NCBI RefSeq assembly: GCF_000210895.1
Contig: NC_015964.1
Coordinates: 1,137,501 to 1,201,500 of the forward strand
Length of the DNA: 64,000 bases
Reading direction: 5' to 3'
DNA from: Haemophilus parainfluenzae T3T1
GTDB taxonomy: Bacteria > Pseudomonadota > Gammaproteobacteria > Enterobacterales > Pasteurellaceae
Within the stretch, counting starts at the first letter, position 1. Each line of letters begins with the position of its first letter. A model generated the notes under the pieces. It was not told the origin of the DNA. It searched no databases and worked only from the letters and a program-made list of their open reading frames with translations. Below, piece after piece: positions 36,733-46,484 of the stretch. The translations under genes were made by a program, and so were the position numbers.

Positions 36733-37170
36733 ATGTCTATAAAAAAATCACTGTTTCTTTTCGGTTTGTTACCACTATCAGTGTTCGCCCAGGGGCCTAA
36801 TCCCATAATTACTGTTTATTCAACACAAGATTATCCAATTCTTCACGCAGAGCTTGCAAGCCAGGTGTATTTACTTGATCAAGTTGAGCAATGGGAAAAT
36901 TTGATTAGTCAGCGATTGAGTGCGAATCCTAGTGTAGCAGCTCAGCAAGCATCTCAGATTTTTCAGTCTGCTGAATGGAAACAGTCTGAAGAGCAATTAA
37001 AGCGTTCTTATCAGGGCCTTATAAGTGGTTGGCAAAATGGAATCAAGAAGGTGCCTGCAGTTTTATTTCAATATCCGGGAAAAGAGGATAGTGTCATATA
37101 TGGTGAAACCAATATTGCTCAGGCATTAAGTTTATGGCAACGAGAGATTACAAAAGAGGGGACAAGATGA
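36733..37170 (+). CDS. ICE conjugation protein, TIGR03757 family
   Basis: A 145-residue exported protein (signal peptide, cleavage about SVFAQ) of the TIGR03757/PFL_4709 family. PIITVYSTQDYPI and KVPAVLFQYPGKEDSVIYG are thioredoxin-fold-like TrbC segments. It is the first of a plus-strand set of four, overlapping the next by ATGA. An assembly role at the outer part of the mating channel is likely. Start at 36733 is chosen over 36727 for ribosome-site spacing. Confidence 0.85.
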   Translation: MSIKKSLFLFGLLPLSVFAQGPNPIITVYSTQDYPILHAELASQVYLLDQVEQWENLISQRLSANPSVAAQQASQIFQSAEWKQSEEQLKRSYQGLISGWQNGIKKVPAVLFQYPGKEDSVIYGETNIAQALSLWQREITKEGTR

Positions 37171-38108
37171 AATTGAAAAAAATGACATTATCCGGGCTTT
37201 GTATTGCAATTGCGTTGACCAGTATTTCAGGACAAGCTTCGGAGTCCGGTCAATCTTCTTTAAACACTGCATCGATTATGGCATCAAGCGCTTCGACAAG
37301 TTGTTTAGATTATAAGGTCGTTGGTACTTGTTTTTGGCTATTTTGTACAAAATTCGGCTGTAAAATCCGGACATCTACGAAAATAAAACACTATATTCCC
37401 GAGGTAGTGGTTTCAAGTTATAACCATCAGGCTCAAAATCCTTGGGTGGAAATGAATTTCCTTAGCAATGGGGTAAAAGGTGGAGATTATCAATCACCAC
37501 ACAAAGACTATACGCAAGCAACATTTAAAAATGTTGATGTAATCGGTCATCCGCAGGGAGCGATTAGTCAAATGCTTAATAGTACAGGGTATTACTGCAA
37601 AAGTCAGACAACGCCTTTTGTGCCTTATTACTTGAGTGGTTTGGACTTTTTAGCGTGGCGATTTGGTGTTCCGGAAATGGTTTATCCTGAAGCGCTTATT
37701 CCAGGTATGAGAGAAATTAGAGCAAATGGAGACACTTGGGGAAATATTTATCCACGAGCGGGTACAGTAACACAAGTTCATGACTATAAAGCTTCAGCTG
37801 TAACAGCGCATCGAGTAGCAGATGTTGTGACAAATACTTTCCAACCACATGTATATATACCGATTGCGAAAAAAGATAATCAATCGAATGGTGAGTGGTT
37901 TCCCCCTCCAGTGAAAGAAGGGGATGAAAAGACACATAAATGGCAACAGCTTCACCCGGTTACTTCACAGTCTTGTGCTATTTTCCCTGATAACCCGCCA
38001 AGTATGCTATCTGAAAATGGTAGTTATGCCTGGGCATTATGGCGCCCTTACAAGTGCTGTAAAAAACGCGGACAAACATTTTTGTATAGTATTGATTGGT
38101 CTAATTAA
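37167..38108 (+). CDS. ICE conjugation protein, TIGR03756 (TraU-like)
   Basis: A 313-residue exported protein. A signal peptide (about residues 1-24) is followed by a Cys-rich region (SCLDYKVVGTCFWLFCTKFGCKIRTS) typical of TraU-type mating-pair-formation proteins; more Cys pairs occur near the C-terminus (YKCCKK). The ATG at 37167 overlaps the preceding stop as ATGA. It is expected to work in the periplasm with the TIGR03755 protein. Confidence 0.88.
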   Translation: MKLKKMTLSGLCIAIALTSISGQASESGQSSLNTASIMASSASTSCLDYKVVGTCFWLFCTKFGCKIRTSTKIKHYIPEVVVSSYNHQAQNPWVEMNFLSNGVKGGDYQSPHKDYTQATFKNVDVIGHPQGAISQMLNSTGYYCKSQTTPFVPYYLSGLDFLAWRFGVPEMVYPEALIPGMREIRANGDTWGNIYPRAGTVTQVHDYKASAVTAHRVADVVTNTFQPHVYIPIAKKDNQSNGEWFPPPVKEGDEKTHKWQQLHPVTSQSCAIFPDNPPSMLSENGSYAWALWRPYKCCKKRGQTFLYSIDWSN

Positions 38109-38122
38109 TAAAGGAATTGAGT

Positions 38123-40123
38123 ATGAAATTAAATCATGCACTGAAAGCATCTTATATTGCTATATCGTGCGCAATCTTATCCTCAACCATGCCAGTATCA
38201 GCTTCTAATAGTAATCCGTTTGGATTTAATAAAGCCGATTCTATTTTGTCTGATATGGTGTTTTATCAAATTGGGGGCGGTGTAGGTTATATGGCTCCCC
38301 CGAGTCGAGGTACGATTCCTGCAGCTGAATTTGGGATTGGTTGGAAAGCTAACTTGATGTGCGGTAATTTTGACATTAAGACGAGTATTAAAAATCAGTT
38401 AAATGGTTTAACTGAAGGATTTAAAGATCTTTATAGTAACGTTATCGAATCAGCCACAGGAGCTGTGGCGAGTTTACCTGCAATGGTTATTCAACGAGCA
38501 AATCCTCAGTTATACGATATTCTTACGAATGGTTTATATCAAGGTAAAATTGATTTTAATAGCTTAAAAACCAGCTGTGAAGAAATGTCTAAGAAGCTTG
38601 CAGACGCAACTTTAAATGGTCGTTGGTCTCAAAGTTCGGATATGGAATCCTTTAAAGACATTACTTCAACTGAACCAGATGCTACTCGAGCTAAAAAGAG
38701 ACTTGAGGAATCTCAAGGTAAGGAAGGTAAAGAGTGGGTCGGGGGTAAAAAACGCGGTGGCCAAGGACAAGAACCAATCAAAATTGTTGAGGATGTTGCA
38801 AAAGCTGGCTACAACATGCAAAACAAGCGTAATGTATTAGAATCAGGTCGAATCTCCGGTAGTAGTTGTAGCGGATTACTTTGTCAAACTTGGGATAATC
38901 CTAAAGATATGACAGATTGGTTAACGAATGTGATCGGTGAGAAGCAATTAACTACTTGTAAAACAGATTGTGGTACTGCTAGTAGCTCTCGAGCTGGTGT
39001 TGGTTTAACACCTGAAATTGAAAAAGAAAATATTAAGACGGTAACTCAATTACAAAAAGCGCTTAACATGAGCACGCCTTCCGTTGAAGTACTTGCAGAA
39101 TTAAGTTCTACAACAGTTCCTGTAACTCGTGGCTTAATTGAGTCTTTACGAGAAGATCCCGATGCTCAAGTATTAGGGCAGCGTTTAGCCAGTGAAATTG
39201 CTGTAGCTAAAACAATGGAGAAAATGCTTCTTGCACGTCGAGCTGTTTTAACGGGTATGCGTGAGCCAAATGTGGCCAACAATAAAGATGCTCAAGAAGA
39301 GTTAGAAAAGATCCTCACTTTAATTGACCGAGAAATAGGTCAAATTAGAATGGAGATTGATCTACAAAAATCACTTACCGGGAATTCCGCGGTGGCGATT
39401 CTACAAAATAAAGAGCTACGTGAATATAACACTGGAACTGGAAATGTTACACGTGACAGTGTAGATAAACGGATTAGCGATTTAGCTAATGGTACGAATA
39501 GCAATGCGGCTGAATTGGCAGATGCTGACAATATCAATATTCCTCGTAACAATGTCACTTTAGAAGTGCCTCAGATGTCAAACTCCCTGTCTTACACAGG
39601 GACTGGCGGTACATCCGGAAATAGTAGAGGTAACACTTCTTATTCATCAGTTCCAGCAATTAAAGGGACTGCACTTGATCAAGCAACAGGGTTGTTGAAA
39701 AAATTTGAAGGGTTTAGTGATAAAGCATATTGGGATGTCAATGCTTATCGCACCGGATATGGTTCAGATACTATCACAAAAGCGGATGGTACAATTGTCA
39801 AAGTAACGAAAGATACTGTAGTTAGTCGTGCTGACGCAGAGCGTGATTTAGCACGTCGCACACAAGAGTTTGCAAATAGAGCAAGAAATAACGTATCATC
39901 TTCAACATGGGATAAGTTACCACCAAATGCTCAAGCTGCATTAACATCTTATGCCTATAACTACGGGTCATTAACAAAAGATGTGATTGCCGCAGCCCAA
40001 GCATCTGCGCAATCAGGCGATATGAACGCACTAGCAAATGCAGTAAGAAATCGTCAAAATAACAATAATGGTGTAAATGCTAAACGTCGTAACCAAGAAG
40101 CAGATTACATTTTAGGAAAATAA
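38123..40123 (+). CDS. ICE conjugation protein TIGR03755 (TraH-like) fused to GH24 lysozyme domain
   Basis: A 666-residue exported protein. A signal peptide (about 1-28) is followed by the TIGR03755 body (VGYMAPPSRGTIPAAEFGIGW and a Cys-rich central part), a Ser/Thr/Gly linker, and a C-terminal lysozyme domain from about residue 515. That domain has the GH24 triad in order: Glu in LLKKFEGF, Asp in AYWDVNAY and Thr in RTGYGSD, plus QAALTSYAYNYG. Usual family members lack this domain. Starting from ATG at 38123 is preferred to TTG at 38117. The fusion could open peptidoglycan for the mating channel. Confidence 0.87.
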   Translation: MKLNHALKASYIAISCAILSSTMPVSASNSNPFGFNKADSILSDMVFYQIGGGVGYMAPPSRGTIPAAEFGIGWKANLMCGNFDIKTSIKNQLNGLTEGFKDLYSNVIESATGAVASLPAMVIQRANPQLYDILTNGLYQGKIDFNSLKTSCEEMSKKLADATLNGRWSQSSDMESFKDITSTEPDATRAKKRLEESQGKEGKEWVGGKKRGGQGQEPIKIVEDVAKAGYNMQNKRNVLESGRISGSSCSGLLCQTWDNPKDMTDWLTNVIGEKQLTTCKTDCGTASSSRAGVGLTPEIEKENIKTVTQLQKALNMSTPSVEVLAELSSTTVPVTRGLIESLREDPDAQVLGQRLASEIAVAKTMEKMLLARRAVLTGMREPNVANNKDAQEELEKILTLIDREIGQIRMEIDLQKSLTGNSAVAILQNKELREYNTGTGNVTRDSVDKRISDLANGTNSNAAELADADNINIPRNNVTLEVPQMSNSLSYTGTGGTSGNSRGNTSYSSVPAIKGTALDQATGLLKKFEGFSDKAYWDVNAYRTGYGSDTITKADGTIVKVTKDTVVSRADAERDLARRTQEFANRARNNVSSSTWDKLPPNAQAALTSYAYNYGSLTKDVIAAAQASAQSGDMNALANAVRNRQNNNNGVNAKRRNQEADYILGK

Positions 40124-40134
40124 AGGATATTTTT

Positions 40135-40542
40135 ATGAAAAAATTACTCACTATTGCAGCGGTTGCTGTGTGTGCAACACCTGCATTTGCAGCTAATAAT
40201 ATTTTTTCTTGTACGGCAGAGAACGGAAGCCCGGTATCTGTAGTAAAGAATGGTTCAGACTATGAATTTACTTATGGCCAAGTTTCTTTTAAAAATCCGG
40301 TAAAACAAGTTTTTGCTAATCAGGATTCTTATGTAGCTACTGGTTCAGGGTTTATTACTAGCTCATTAGAAATGAGAAATAATGGCACAAGTTACACGAT
40401 TCAATTTGTGCAACCACACAATAGTAACAGTATTGAAGAGCCAATGCTTTATATCACCAATGGCAGTAAAATGGATACGGTGAGCTGTAAAGCGGGTAGT
40501 GCAACTCAAAACTTTGAACGTCGCAGTATGAAAGTTTCATAA
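40135..40542 (+). CDS. Small periplasmic protein of unknown function
   Basis: A 135-residue protein with a clear signal peptide (MKKLLTIAAVAVCATPAFA, cleaved before ANN). The mature part has one Cys near each end (FSCTAEN, VSCKAG) and strand-like alternation, suggesting a small disulfide-closed beta fold. It lies 11 bases after the lysozyme-fusion gene. A lysozyme-restraining or channel role is possible from position, with no family match. Confidence 0.6.
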   Translation: MKKLLTIAAVAVCATPAFAANNIFSCTAENGSPVSVVKNGSDYEFTYGQVSFKNPVKQVFANQDSYVATGSGFITSSLEMRNNGTSYTIQFVQPHNSNSIEEPMLYITNGSKMDTVSCKAGSATQNFERRSMKVS

Positions 40543-40556
40543 GCGTAAATAGAGAT

Positions 40557-40588
40557 AAAATAAGCGGGATTTTCCCGCTTATTTTTTT
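40557..40588 (+). terminator. Terminator of plus-strand conjugation operon
   Basis: AATAAGCGGGA / TCCCGCTTATT with a 3-base loop and seven Ts; ends the TIGR03757-03755 operon. Confidence 0.85.
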
Positions 40589-40766
40589 AGTGGTATTCAC
40601 TATCTTTAAAGATTTGTATTAAATTATTTAAAATCGCTTGTTCACATTCATTTCCGTTAATGATATTCAGTTCATCATCAAGATGAGTAAGCATTTCATC
40701 AATTCCTAATTCATTAAGCGCTACTTCGTTTAAACTGACCAGCCATTTTTTAAAACTAACTTTCAT
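40587..40766 (-). CDS. Small acidic protein (59 residues)
   Basis: An unlisted frame with a G-rich ribosome site just before the ATG at 40766. The product (MKVSFKKWLVSLNEVALNEL...) is acidic and helical. It is convergent with the conjugation operon and stops inside its terminator. Family unknown; real-gene status is likely but not proven. Confidence 0.45.
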   Translation of the reverse strand: MKVSFKKWLVSLNEVALNELGIDEMLTHLDDELNIINGNECEQAILNNLIQIFKDSEYH

Positions 40767-40963
40767 ATCCCCCCCTATTTGAGCTATTTATTTGCGTTGT
40801 GTTATCAAGATACATTGAGGAGATAGATAAATCAGTAAAATGAGTAAAATTTGCGACGTGGATCGCAAAAATCACATTTTTCCTGCTTAAAACGAGGTTT
40901 TAATAAAAGAATAATAAGAGTACAATGAGAGTAAGTCAGAGTATTTTTGATAGGAGAGAGAAT

Positions 40964-41320
40964 ATGGATGCTCAAAAATTTGGCCATTCTGTCGGACAAT
41001 TTTTTAAGAAAATTGACCGCACTTTATCATTTCTCCCAGGAAAGCCTCGTAAAGCTGTTGTGACAGCTGCGGCTCTTGCTGCGAGTCCAATTTTGGCCGG
41101 AGTTATAATTTCTAAAGCTAAATCCTTTAAAGAGACTGATTATGGCAGTGGTGCTGAGAATAAATCCATAATGAATACGTTGTTAGAATTTGAAGAACAT
41201 GAGGATGGCTATCGAGATGGCCCTGAGGGGGTTGGTTTTTATTCTTTTGGAACAAGAATTGATGTTGAGGATGACGTAGATACATTTGAACACATGAATG
41301 AGTTTTATGAGATAAAATAA
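40964..41320 (+). CDS. Hypothetical ICE protein with one membrane segment
   Basis: A 118-residue protein: basic N-terminus, one membrane segment at about residues 38-57 (AVVTAAALAASPILAGVII) and an acidic C-terminal half (LLEFEEHEDGYRDGPEGVG). The ATG at 40964 follows GGAGAGAG; earlier in-frame starts lack a ribosome site. Function unknown. It is convergent with traG and shares its terminator. Confidence 0.6.
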   Translation: MDAQKFGHSVGQFFKKIDRTLSFLPGKPRKAVVTAAALAASPILAGVIISKAKSFKETDYGSGAENKSIMNTLLEFEEHEDGYRDGPEGVGFYSFGTRIDVEDDVDTFEHMNEFYEIK

Positions 41321-41350
41321 AAGGGGAATATAAATTCCCCTTTTATTATT
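41317..41350. terminator. Bidirectional terminator
   Basis: AAAAGGGGAAT / ATTCCCCTTTT with loop ATAA, between the plus-strand small gene and the end of traG on the minus strand. Confidence 0.85.
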
Positions 41351-42842
41351 TTAACTTGCTTTGAATTAACTCTCCGCCTTTTCCCCCTGCTGAACTAGCA
41401 TGATTTGAACCTTGTTTTAACGCTTGAGACATAGCCCCGCCCATATTAATACCAGCCCAAGACATAGCGCCAAACCATAATGTTGGTAAGAATATAAACA
41501 TACTTCCCATCACAAAATTAGAGATAATATCGTCTTGCGCATTCTCTAAAAAATTAATATTAAATGAGTTATGAGACGGTGAGCTGTACATAATCTCAAT
41601 CATATATGAGTCTAACCATCGTGCCAATTCCCACCAAAACGTTGTTGTAATAAGTGCAAAATATACAAAGCTTAGTGTCACTACAGCTTTAATTGAAAAA
41701 CCACTTAAAATCGTAATGACTGGAATTAAAACTATCAGAGCCATAATCATAAAGGATTGAACCATTGGCAAGGCTTGTCGCATTGCATCGAGACCAGGAA
41801 ATATCGCTAAACTTCCTACTGCAGTTCCTACAGTTGAGGTGAGTCGAGTGATGGCATTCCAAAATCCAAATTCAACACTACCACCGTAACCTTGGTACAT
41901 TTTCCCTTTTGAAACATCTATGTTTTCAGAACGTAAAAGTGTTCTCAATAAAGCTTCATCTTGATTGTCGATAGAATTAAAGAAATCACTCACCTGGGCA
42001 GATAAGTTTTGACGCATATCTGTAAGTAGGCGAGATTTTAATCCAGCTCCACCTTCATCCCACCATTGATCACAGCTTGGGAAACCACCTTTTCCCGAAT
42101 TAGGTAATGCCGCATCTCGATTTGCATCATAAGGGAACGTGCTAATAGGTTGCTGAGCCCTAAAACGAGGGTAGAGCTCGCTGTTATTAATAAGCAATTT
42201 ACCACCTAACCAGGATGTTTCGCGGATTTGTGCCGGACTCAAGGCAATTTGGCTTGTTTGTAATTTTTGACGAGCCGGGATATAGCATTGTTGCACAAAT
42301 TGCTGTACTTCAGTTAATAATGCTGGGTTAGTGATTTTTTGATGTTGCACTTCAAATCTAACTTGACGTAAATCACGCTGGCAAGGCAATACTGCAGTCA
42401 TACCATAAGTTAGACCTTTATCCACTTTGTGCATCAACATCCACCAAATAGGAATTCGGGCTTGTCTGTCTCCAAATGTTGTCGTAAATGGCGCATAGCC
42501 TGATTTATCCGGGGAAGCAGGAACTTTATAGCCACATTGAATAGATGAACGTTCATTGTATTCAAGGTTATTCAATGATACCGGGATAAGAGGGGCTAAT
42601 GTCAAAACAACGATAAGCATTGCTGGAAGGAGTTCGATTGTGAGCCAGCGGATTAATAAATCCCCTTTCTCACCTTCATCATCCCCTTGTTTAGCTACGT
42701 CACGCCAAATTTTAAAGATCATTCCGATAAGCGGAAGAAGCCATAACCCTGTTCCAACAAATAACGCAAAAACTCCGTTATTAAGCAACCAACCAAGTAG
42801 AGTCAGGAAATATTCAAGATAACTGTCAACTGAGAATGTCAT
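41346..42842 (-). CDS. TraG-like conjugation protein
   Basis: A 498-residue inner-membrane protein like the N-terminal part of TraG, needed for pilus assembly and mating-pair stabilisation. Membrane segments near residues 15-45, 75-95 and several between about 340 and 470 bracket a periplasmic middle with conserved Cys and Trp. A Gly/Ser-rich tail follows. It is the last gene of the leftward transfer operon. Confidence 0.85.
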   Translation of the reverse strand: MTFSVDSYLEYFLTLLGWLLNNGVFALFVGTGLWLLPLIGMIFKIWRDVAKQGDDEGEKGDLLIRWLTIELLPAMLIVVLTLAPLIPVSLNNLEYNERSSIQCGYKVPASPDKSGYAPFTTTFGDRQARIPIWWMLMHKVDKGLTYGMTAVLPCQRDLRQVRFEVQHQKITNPALLTEVQQFVQQCYIPARQKLQTSQIALSPAQIRETSWLGGKLLINNSELYPRFRAQQPISTFPYDANRDAALPNSGKGGFPSCDQWWDEGGAGLKSRLLTDMRQNLSAQVSDFFNSIDNQDEALLRTLLRSENIDVSKGKMYQGYGGSVEFGFWNAITRLTSTVGTAVGSLAIFPGLDAMRQALPMVQSFMIMALIVLIPVITILSGFSIKAVVTLSFVYFALITTTFWWELARWLDSYMIEIMYSSPSHNSFNINFLENAQDDIISNFVMGSMFIFLPTLWFGAMSWAGINMGGAMSQALKQGSNHASSAGGKGGELIQSKLK

Positions 42843-42850
42843 ATTTCCCC

Positions 42851-43174
42851 CTAAGCTAAAGTAATCTGTGTAATCGCTTCAGCAAAAATTAAAATCATCG
42901 CAATTAACCATTTTGCTTTTGCCGGCATAGAAGATGGTTGGCGACGAGAAATGGAATAGACCATCAACATAATCGCACCATATAGTAATAATCGTATTGC
43001 AAACCATATCCACTGCGTTTTAATAAACCAAGCACGAATATCAACATTCTGAAGATATTGAGTTGCAAAGATGCCAATTGCAGTAAGGGCTAAAAATAAA
43101 AATAAAAGGATAGCAATAAAACGGAGTACATTTTTAAGCCATCCTCTTGATTGTGGCTTTTCACCTTGAGACAT
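42851..43174 (-). CDS. Small ICE membrane protein
   Basis: A 107-residue protein with three membrane segments, between the TraC and TraG genes. AAGGAG stands 6 bases before the chosen ATG. Its place matches a small conserved protein in ICEHin1056-class transfer regions; function unknown. Confidence 0.7.
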   Translation of the reverse strand: MSQGEKPQSRGWLKNVLRFIAILLFLFLALTAIGIFATQYLQNVDIRAWFIKTQWIWFAIRLLLYGAIMLMVYSISRRQPSSMPAKAKWLIAMILIFAEAITQITLA

Positions 43175-43183
43175 CAGCACTCC

Positions 43184-43627
43184 TTATTCATTACCCACAG
43201 TCTTATCCCCAAAAACTGGGGATAAGTCAGCAGGGGATTCCCAAATTGCAGCTAATTTCCAAAGCAAATATTGAATTAACCAATATGCATCAACGTGATC
43301 GGTTAATTCCACATTAAGTCTAGCTGGCCAGTTTTCGGAAGAAAACACAGGTAATTGGAAACGCCCGGAGATATTAAATAATAAATGCACTTCACCTTTA
43401 TCTCCTTTAGCGTGTACTTTCCAACTTGATTGAGTAAATACACGCTGAGGAAATGCGCTTAATTGGCAGTTTGAACCAATTTTTGTCTTAATTTTTGCAA
43501 TGAAATGCAGCACGTAGGCTTTCACCTCATCAGAGGTAAAAGCAAGTGATTGGATGCGAGGCCCAATGTCAAAAATACGATGAAAAGTCATATTAGGATT
43601 AGGCTGCGATTGAGTTAAGTTCGTCAT
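43184..43627 (-). CDS. Conserved ICE transfer-region protein
   Basis: A 147-residue soluble protein, no signal peptide. It overlaps the end of the TraC gene by 29 bases; GGGGG precedes the chosen ATG at 43627. Motifs such as WKVHAKGDKGEVHLLFNISG are conserved-looking but the role is unknown. Confidence 0.6.
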   Translation of the reverse strand: MTNLTQSQPNPNMTFHRIFDIGPRIQSLAFTSDEVKAYVLHFIAKIKTKIGSNCQLSAFPQRVFTQSSWKVHAKGDKGEVHLLFNISGRFQLPVFSSENWPARLNVELTDHVDAYWLIQYLLWKLAAIWESPADLSPVFGDKTVGNE

Positions 43628-46469
43628 TGACTGCAATCCCCCGTTTTTTGTCTAAGTCTTTAGCAACCATCAATGCCGCATCTAACTCAGTACAGTTATG
43701 TTCCATCATTAATTGTTTACGTTGTGCTTTCTCGTGTTTTTCAGTCATCCCTAGTGCTAAGTAAAGACTAGGTGGAACAACACGGAATAAGGCTTCCATA
43801 TTGGTTGCGAGCACCACACCTTCAGTATATTTCTTATCTGCTTTTTTTGCAGATAACAACATCATTTTCTGAGCTTCAGATAAACGACGGAAACGGTTTA
43901 CCTGTTCGACTTCATCATTAGAAAGGTTAAGTAATTCCCACCATTCAACCATGCTGAGTAATTTATCAGATTCATCAGGGAAGTCAGCCATATTCTGTGT
44001 AGCCAACCATAACCAAATACCCAATTTACGCCACATTTTAGAACCTTTAACCAGGAACTTCGCTAGAAGTGGATTTACGGTAATGATATGCGACTCATCC
44101 GTAATGTTCACGATAGGGCGGAAACTGTGTTGATATTTTTCACCTAAGGAGTTGATATGGTTAATTAGGGAAATATACGAAATCGCTAATTCAGCTTCAT
44201 AGCCATCACGTGCAAACATCGCCAAATCGACGAGTGTAATATCAGCCTCTGGCCAAATTTCCCCTTCACGGTTAAAGAATCGACCATTTACCCCGGTACA
44301 GAAAATATCCATCGCTTCAGCCATATCAGCAAGGCGAGATGCGCGCTCAGGACGAATATCCGGGCGATGGCTTAATTCCTCAAGTGCGGCTTTAACATCC
44401 CCGGTTAATACTTGACGAGGCGGGGTTTCTTGTGAGGTTTTCTCCGCAGCTAATAAAATAGCCTGGCGAATGGCAGAGCGGTCAGCACGACTCATTTTCT
44501 CATCCTCTTTCGCTTCGCCACCGGTGATCATTAAGCGTGCAGTTAATTCCATTTCCGCAAGTAAGTCTCGTTGTTCCTCGCCTTCATCTTCATTATCGTC
44601 ATCATCTTGAACTTCAAGATCGATATCCATTTCCAATAAACGATGCGCTTCAGAGAAGAGCGGTAAAGCGATGTTACTACTTGGCTCAAGAGATACCCGG
44701 TTAACCGTTAAACCGTAACGCTCCGCATAATCTGAAAACAATCCAAAAGAGTTACCCGCTTCTACAATAAACAAGCGAGGACGGTGCACAGCCATCAGTT
44801 GCGCCATTTGTGCGGTTAATGTTGCCGATTTACCTGAACCTGTAGGGCCTAAAATGAGCTTATGCGCATTTTTAGTCCGGTCTTTAGGGTTTAGTGGGTC
44901 AAAATCTAATGGGCTTCCACCGCGGTTAAAATAGGTGATCCCTGGGTGTCCCGTTCCTGTCTCACGGCCAAATACAGGTAACATATTCGCAATGTGTTGC
45001 ACCCAATAATACTTGGTATAAAAACGAGATTTTGCATCTAATTGAGGATTAAAATTCATCGGTAGCCAGCGTAAATAGCTATTAAGAGGCGCAACTTCGT
45101 TACCTTCTTTTACCGGCACTAAATTATTACTGAGTAAAACCGTTCTTAATTCTCTTGAGCGAATGCGTAGCTCTTGATCGTCTTTCCCTCTTACATAGAA
45201 AACCATGCCAGCTTGATAAAGCTTGTGTCCGTCTTTTAAATATTCAGTCACTGTGAGGGCATCTTGTTTTAAATAGATAGACTCATAGTTATTACCGACA
45301 GCTCGACTACTTAATTTATCTAAATGCGCCTGTAATTTATCTTGAGGATGAATGACTACAGTGATAGCCATAATGGTTGATTCCGGCAATAAATCAAATA
45401 GTGCATTAATATTACGACCTCGAGTGACTTCGCCTGTCATGTGGCCAACATCCGGCTGCTTACGAATATTATCAACTACAATGACTTCGTGAGGTTGCTC
45501 ATTAAAATACCAATAGCCATTTTTACTTTCCGGTGGCGTAAAAAAGAGATTTTCACTAAAATCTTGGTCTTGTAATGGTAGAGCGGACTCATCTTTAGAG
45601 AGTGATAAAAGATCATAGCAAGCTTTGTCATCGAGTCCGTTAAAATAGCGTGATGGATTTGGATTAAACCATTCTAATAACCAACGATGAATTTGTGTTT
45701 CATTTTGGCGCTCCATGGTTAATCCAGCTGTGATAAAAGCACTTTGAACACGATCACAAGCTGTATTTAATTTCTCGATTGTATCTGTCTCATTATTTCC
45801 AGCATAACGATAAATAACCATGCGTGTTTTACGCACTTTTCCAGCCCATGCCGTACTTGTTACCCGGTCATCAACAAAAAGCCCACCTGGTTTACCTACT
45901 GCTTTTAAGTGACGCTCCATTTCACCAAGCCACTGTTCTGTAAACGCACTACCGCTCGCTTCAGGTGAAGTGGTTTTAATATACTGTCTCAGATTCTCAA
46001 CATAACCGCTTAAATCCTTATCATCCTGACAATAGAATTGTACGACGTAAGGATTGGTATCAAGTTCATCGAAACTATCTTGTAAAGCATCTTTAACCAA
46101 CGTGCGAACACGATTAAGATAATCGCTACTTCTCCCCTCGGTTCCTATAGGTTTAATATCAAATACTGCACCCGCACTTTTAGCATCATCAAAAAGCATT
46201 ACGCCTTCTTCTTCCAAATATTCCGCATAAGGAAGGTTGGAAATAAAAGAGGGATCGCGCCCATAAAGCATTTTAACATGTTGCTCTCTGGTCATTTTTC
46301 TATTACGCATAACAGGAGTGATTTCAATCGCCTCTTCTACGTTATTGGTATCATCCGGCTGTGCTTCTTCCGGTGCAATGGATGTTAGGATAGGTTCCTT
46401 TTTAGGTTGAGGCTTATCACCCTTTTTAGCCGGGAAGAAAGCCTCTAACACGTCTTGAAATAATGCCAT
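43599..46469 (-). CDS. traC: Conjugative transfer ATPase TraC/VirB4 type (TIGR03744)
   Basis: A 956-residue ATPase that powers assembly of the type IV secretion channel at the inner membrane. Walker A is LILGPTGSGKSATL at about residue 540, and a Walker B-like strand RPIVNITDESH follows at about 790. An acidic insert (DDDDNEDEGEEQRD) lies between. Length and order match the PFL_4706 family of ICE TraC proteins. Confidence 0.93.
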   Translation of the reverse strand: MALFQDVLEAFFPAKKGDKPQPKKEPILTSIAPEEAQPDDTNNVEEAIEITPVMRNRKMTREQHVKMLYGRDPSFISNLPYAEYLEEEGVMLFDDAKSAGAVFDIKPIGTEGRSSDYLNRVRTLVKDALQDSFDELDTNPYVVQFYCQDDKDLSGYVENLRQYIKTTSPEASGSAFTEQWLGEMERHLKAVGKPGGLFVDDRVTSTAWAGKVRKTRMVIYRYAGNNETDTIEKLNTACDRVQSAFITAGLTMERQNETQIHRWLLEWFNPNPSRYFNGLDDKACYDLLSLSKDESALPLQDQDFSENLFFTPPESKNGYWYFNEQPHEVIVVDNIRKQPDVGHMTGEVTRGRNINALFDLLPESTIMAITVVIHPQDKLQAHLDKLSSRAVGNNYESIYLKQDALTVTEYLKDGHKLYQAGMVFYVRGKDDQELRIRSRELRTVLLSNNLVPVKEGNEVAPLNSYLRWLPMNFNPQLDAKSRFYTKYYWVQHIANMLPVFGRETGTGHPGITYFNRGGSPLDFDPLNPKDRTKNAHKLILGPTGSGKSATLTAQMAQLMAVHRPRLFIVEAGNSFGLFSDYAERYGLTVNRVSLEPSSNIALPLFSEAHRLLEMDIDLEVQDDDDNEDEGEEQRDLLAEMELTARLMITGGEAKEDEKMSRADRSAIRQAILLAAEKTSQETPPRQVLTGDVKAALEELSHRPDIRPERASRLADMAEAMDIFCTGVNGRFFNREGEIWPEADITLVDLAMFARDGYEAELAISYISLINHINSLGEKYQHSFRPIVNITDESHIITVNPLLAKFLVKGSKMWRKLGIWLWLATQNMADFPDESDKLLSMVEWWELLNLSNDEVEQVNRFRRLSEAQKMMLLSAKKADKKYTEGVVLATNMEALFRVVPPSLYLALGMTEKHEKAQRKQLMMEHNCTELDAALMVAKDLDKKRGIAVNDELNSIAA

Positions 46470-46484
46470 CGTTTCTTACCTCAT

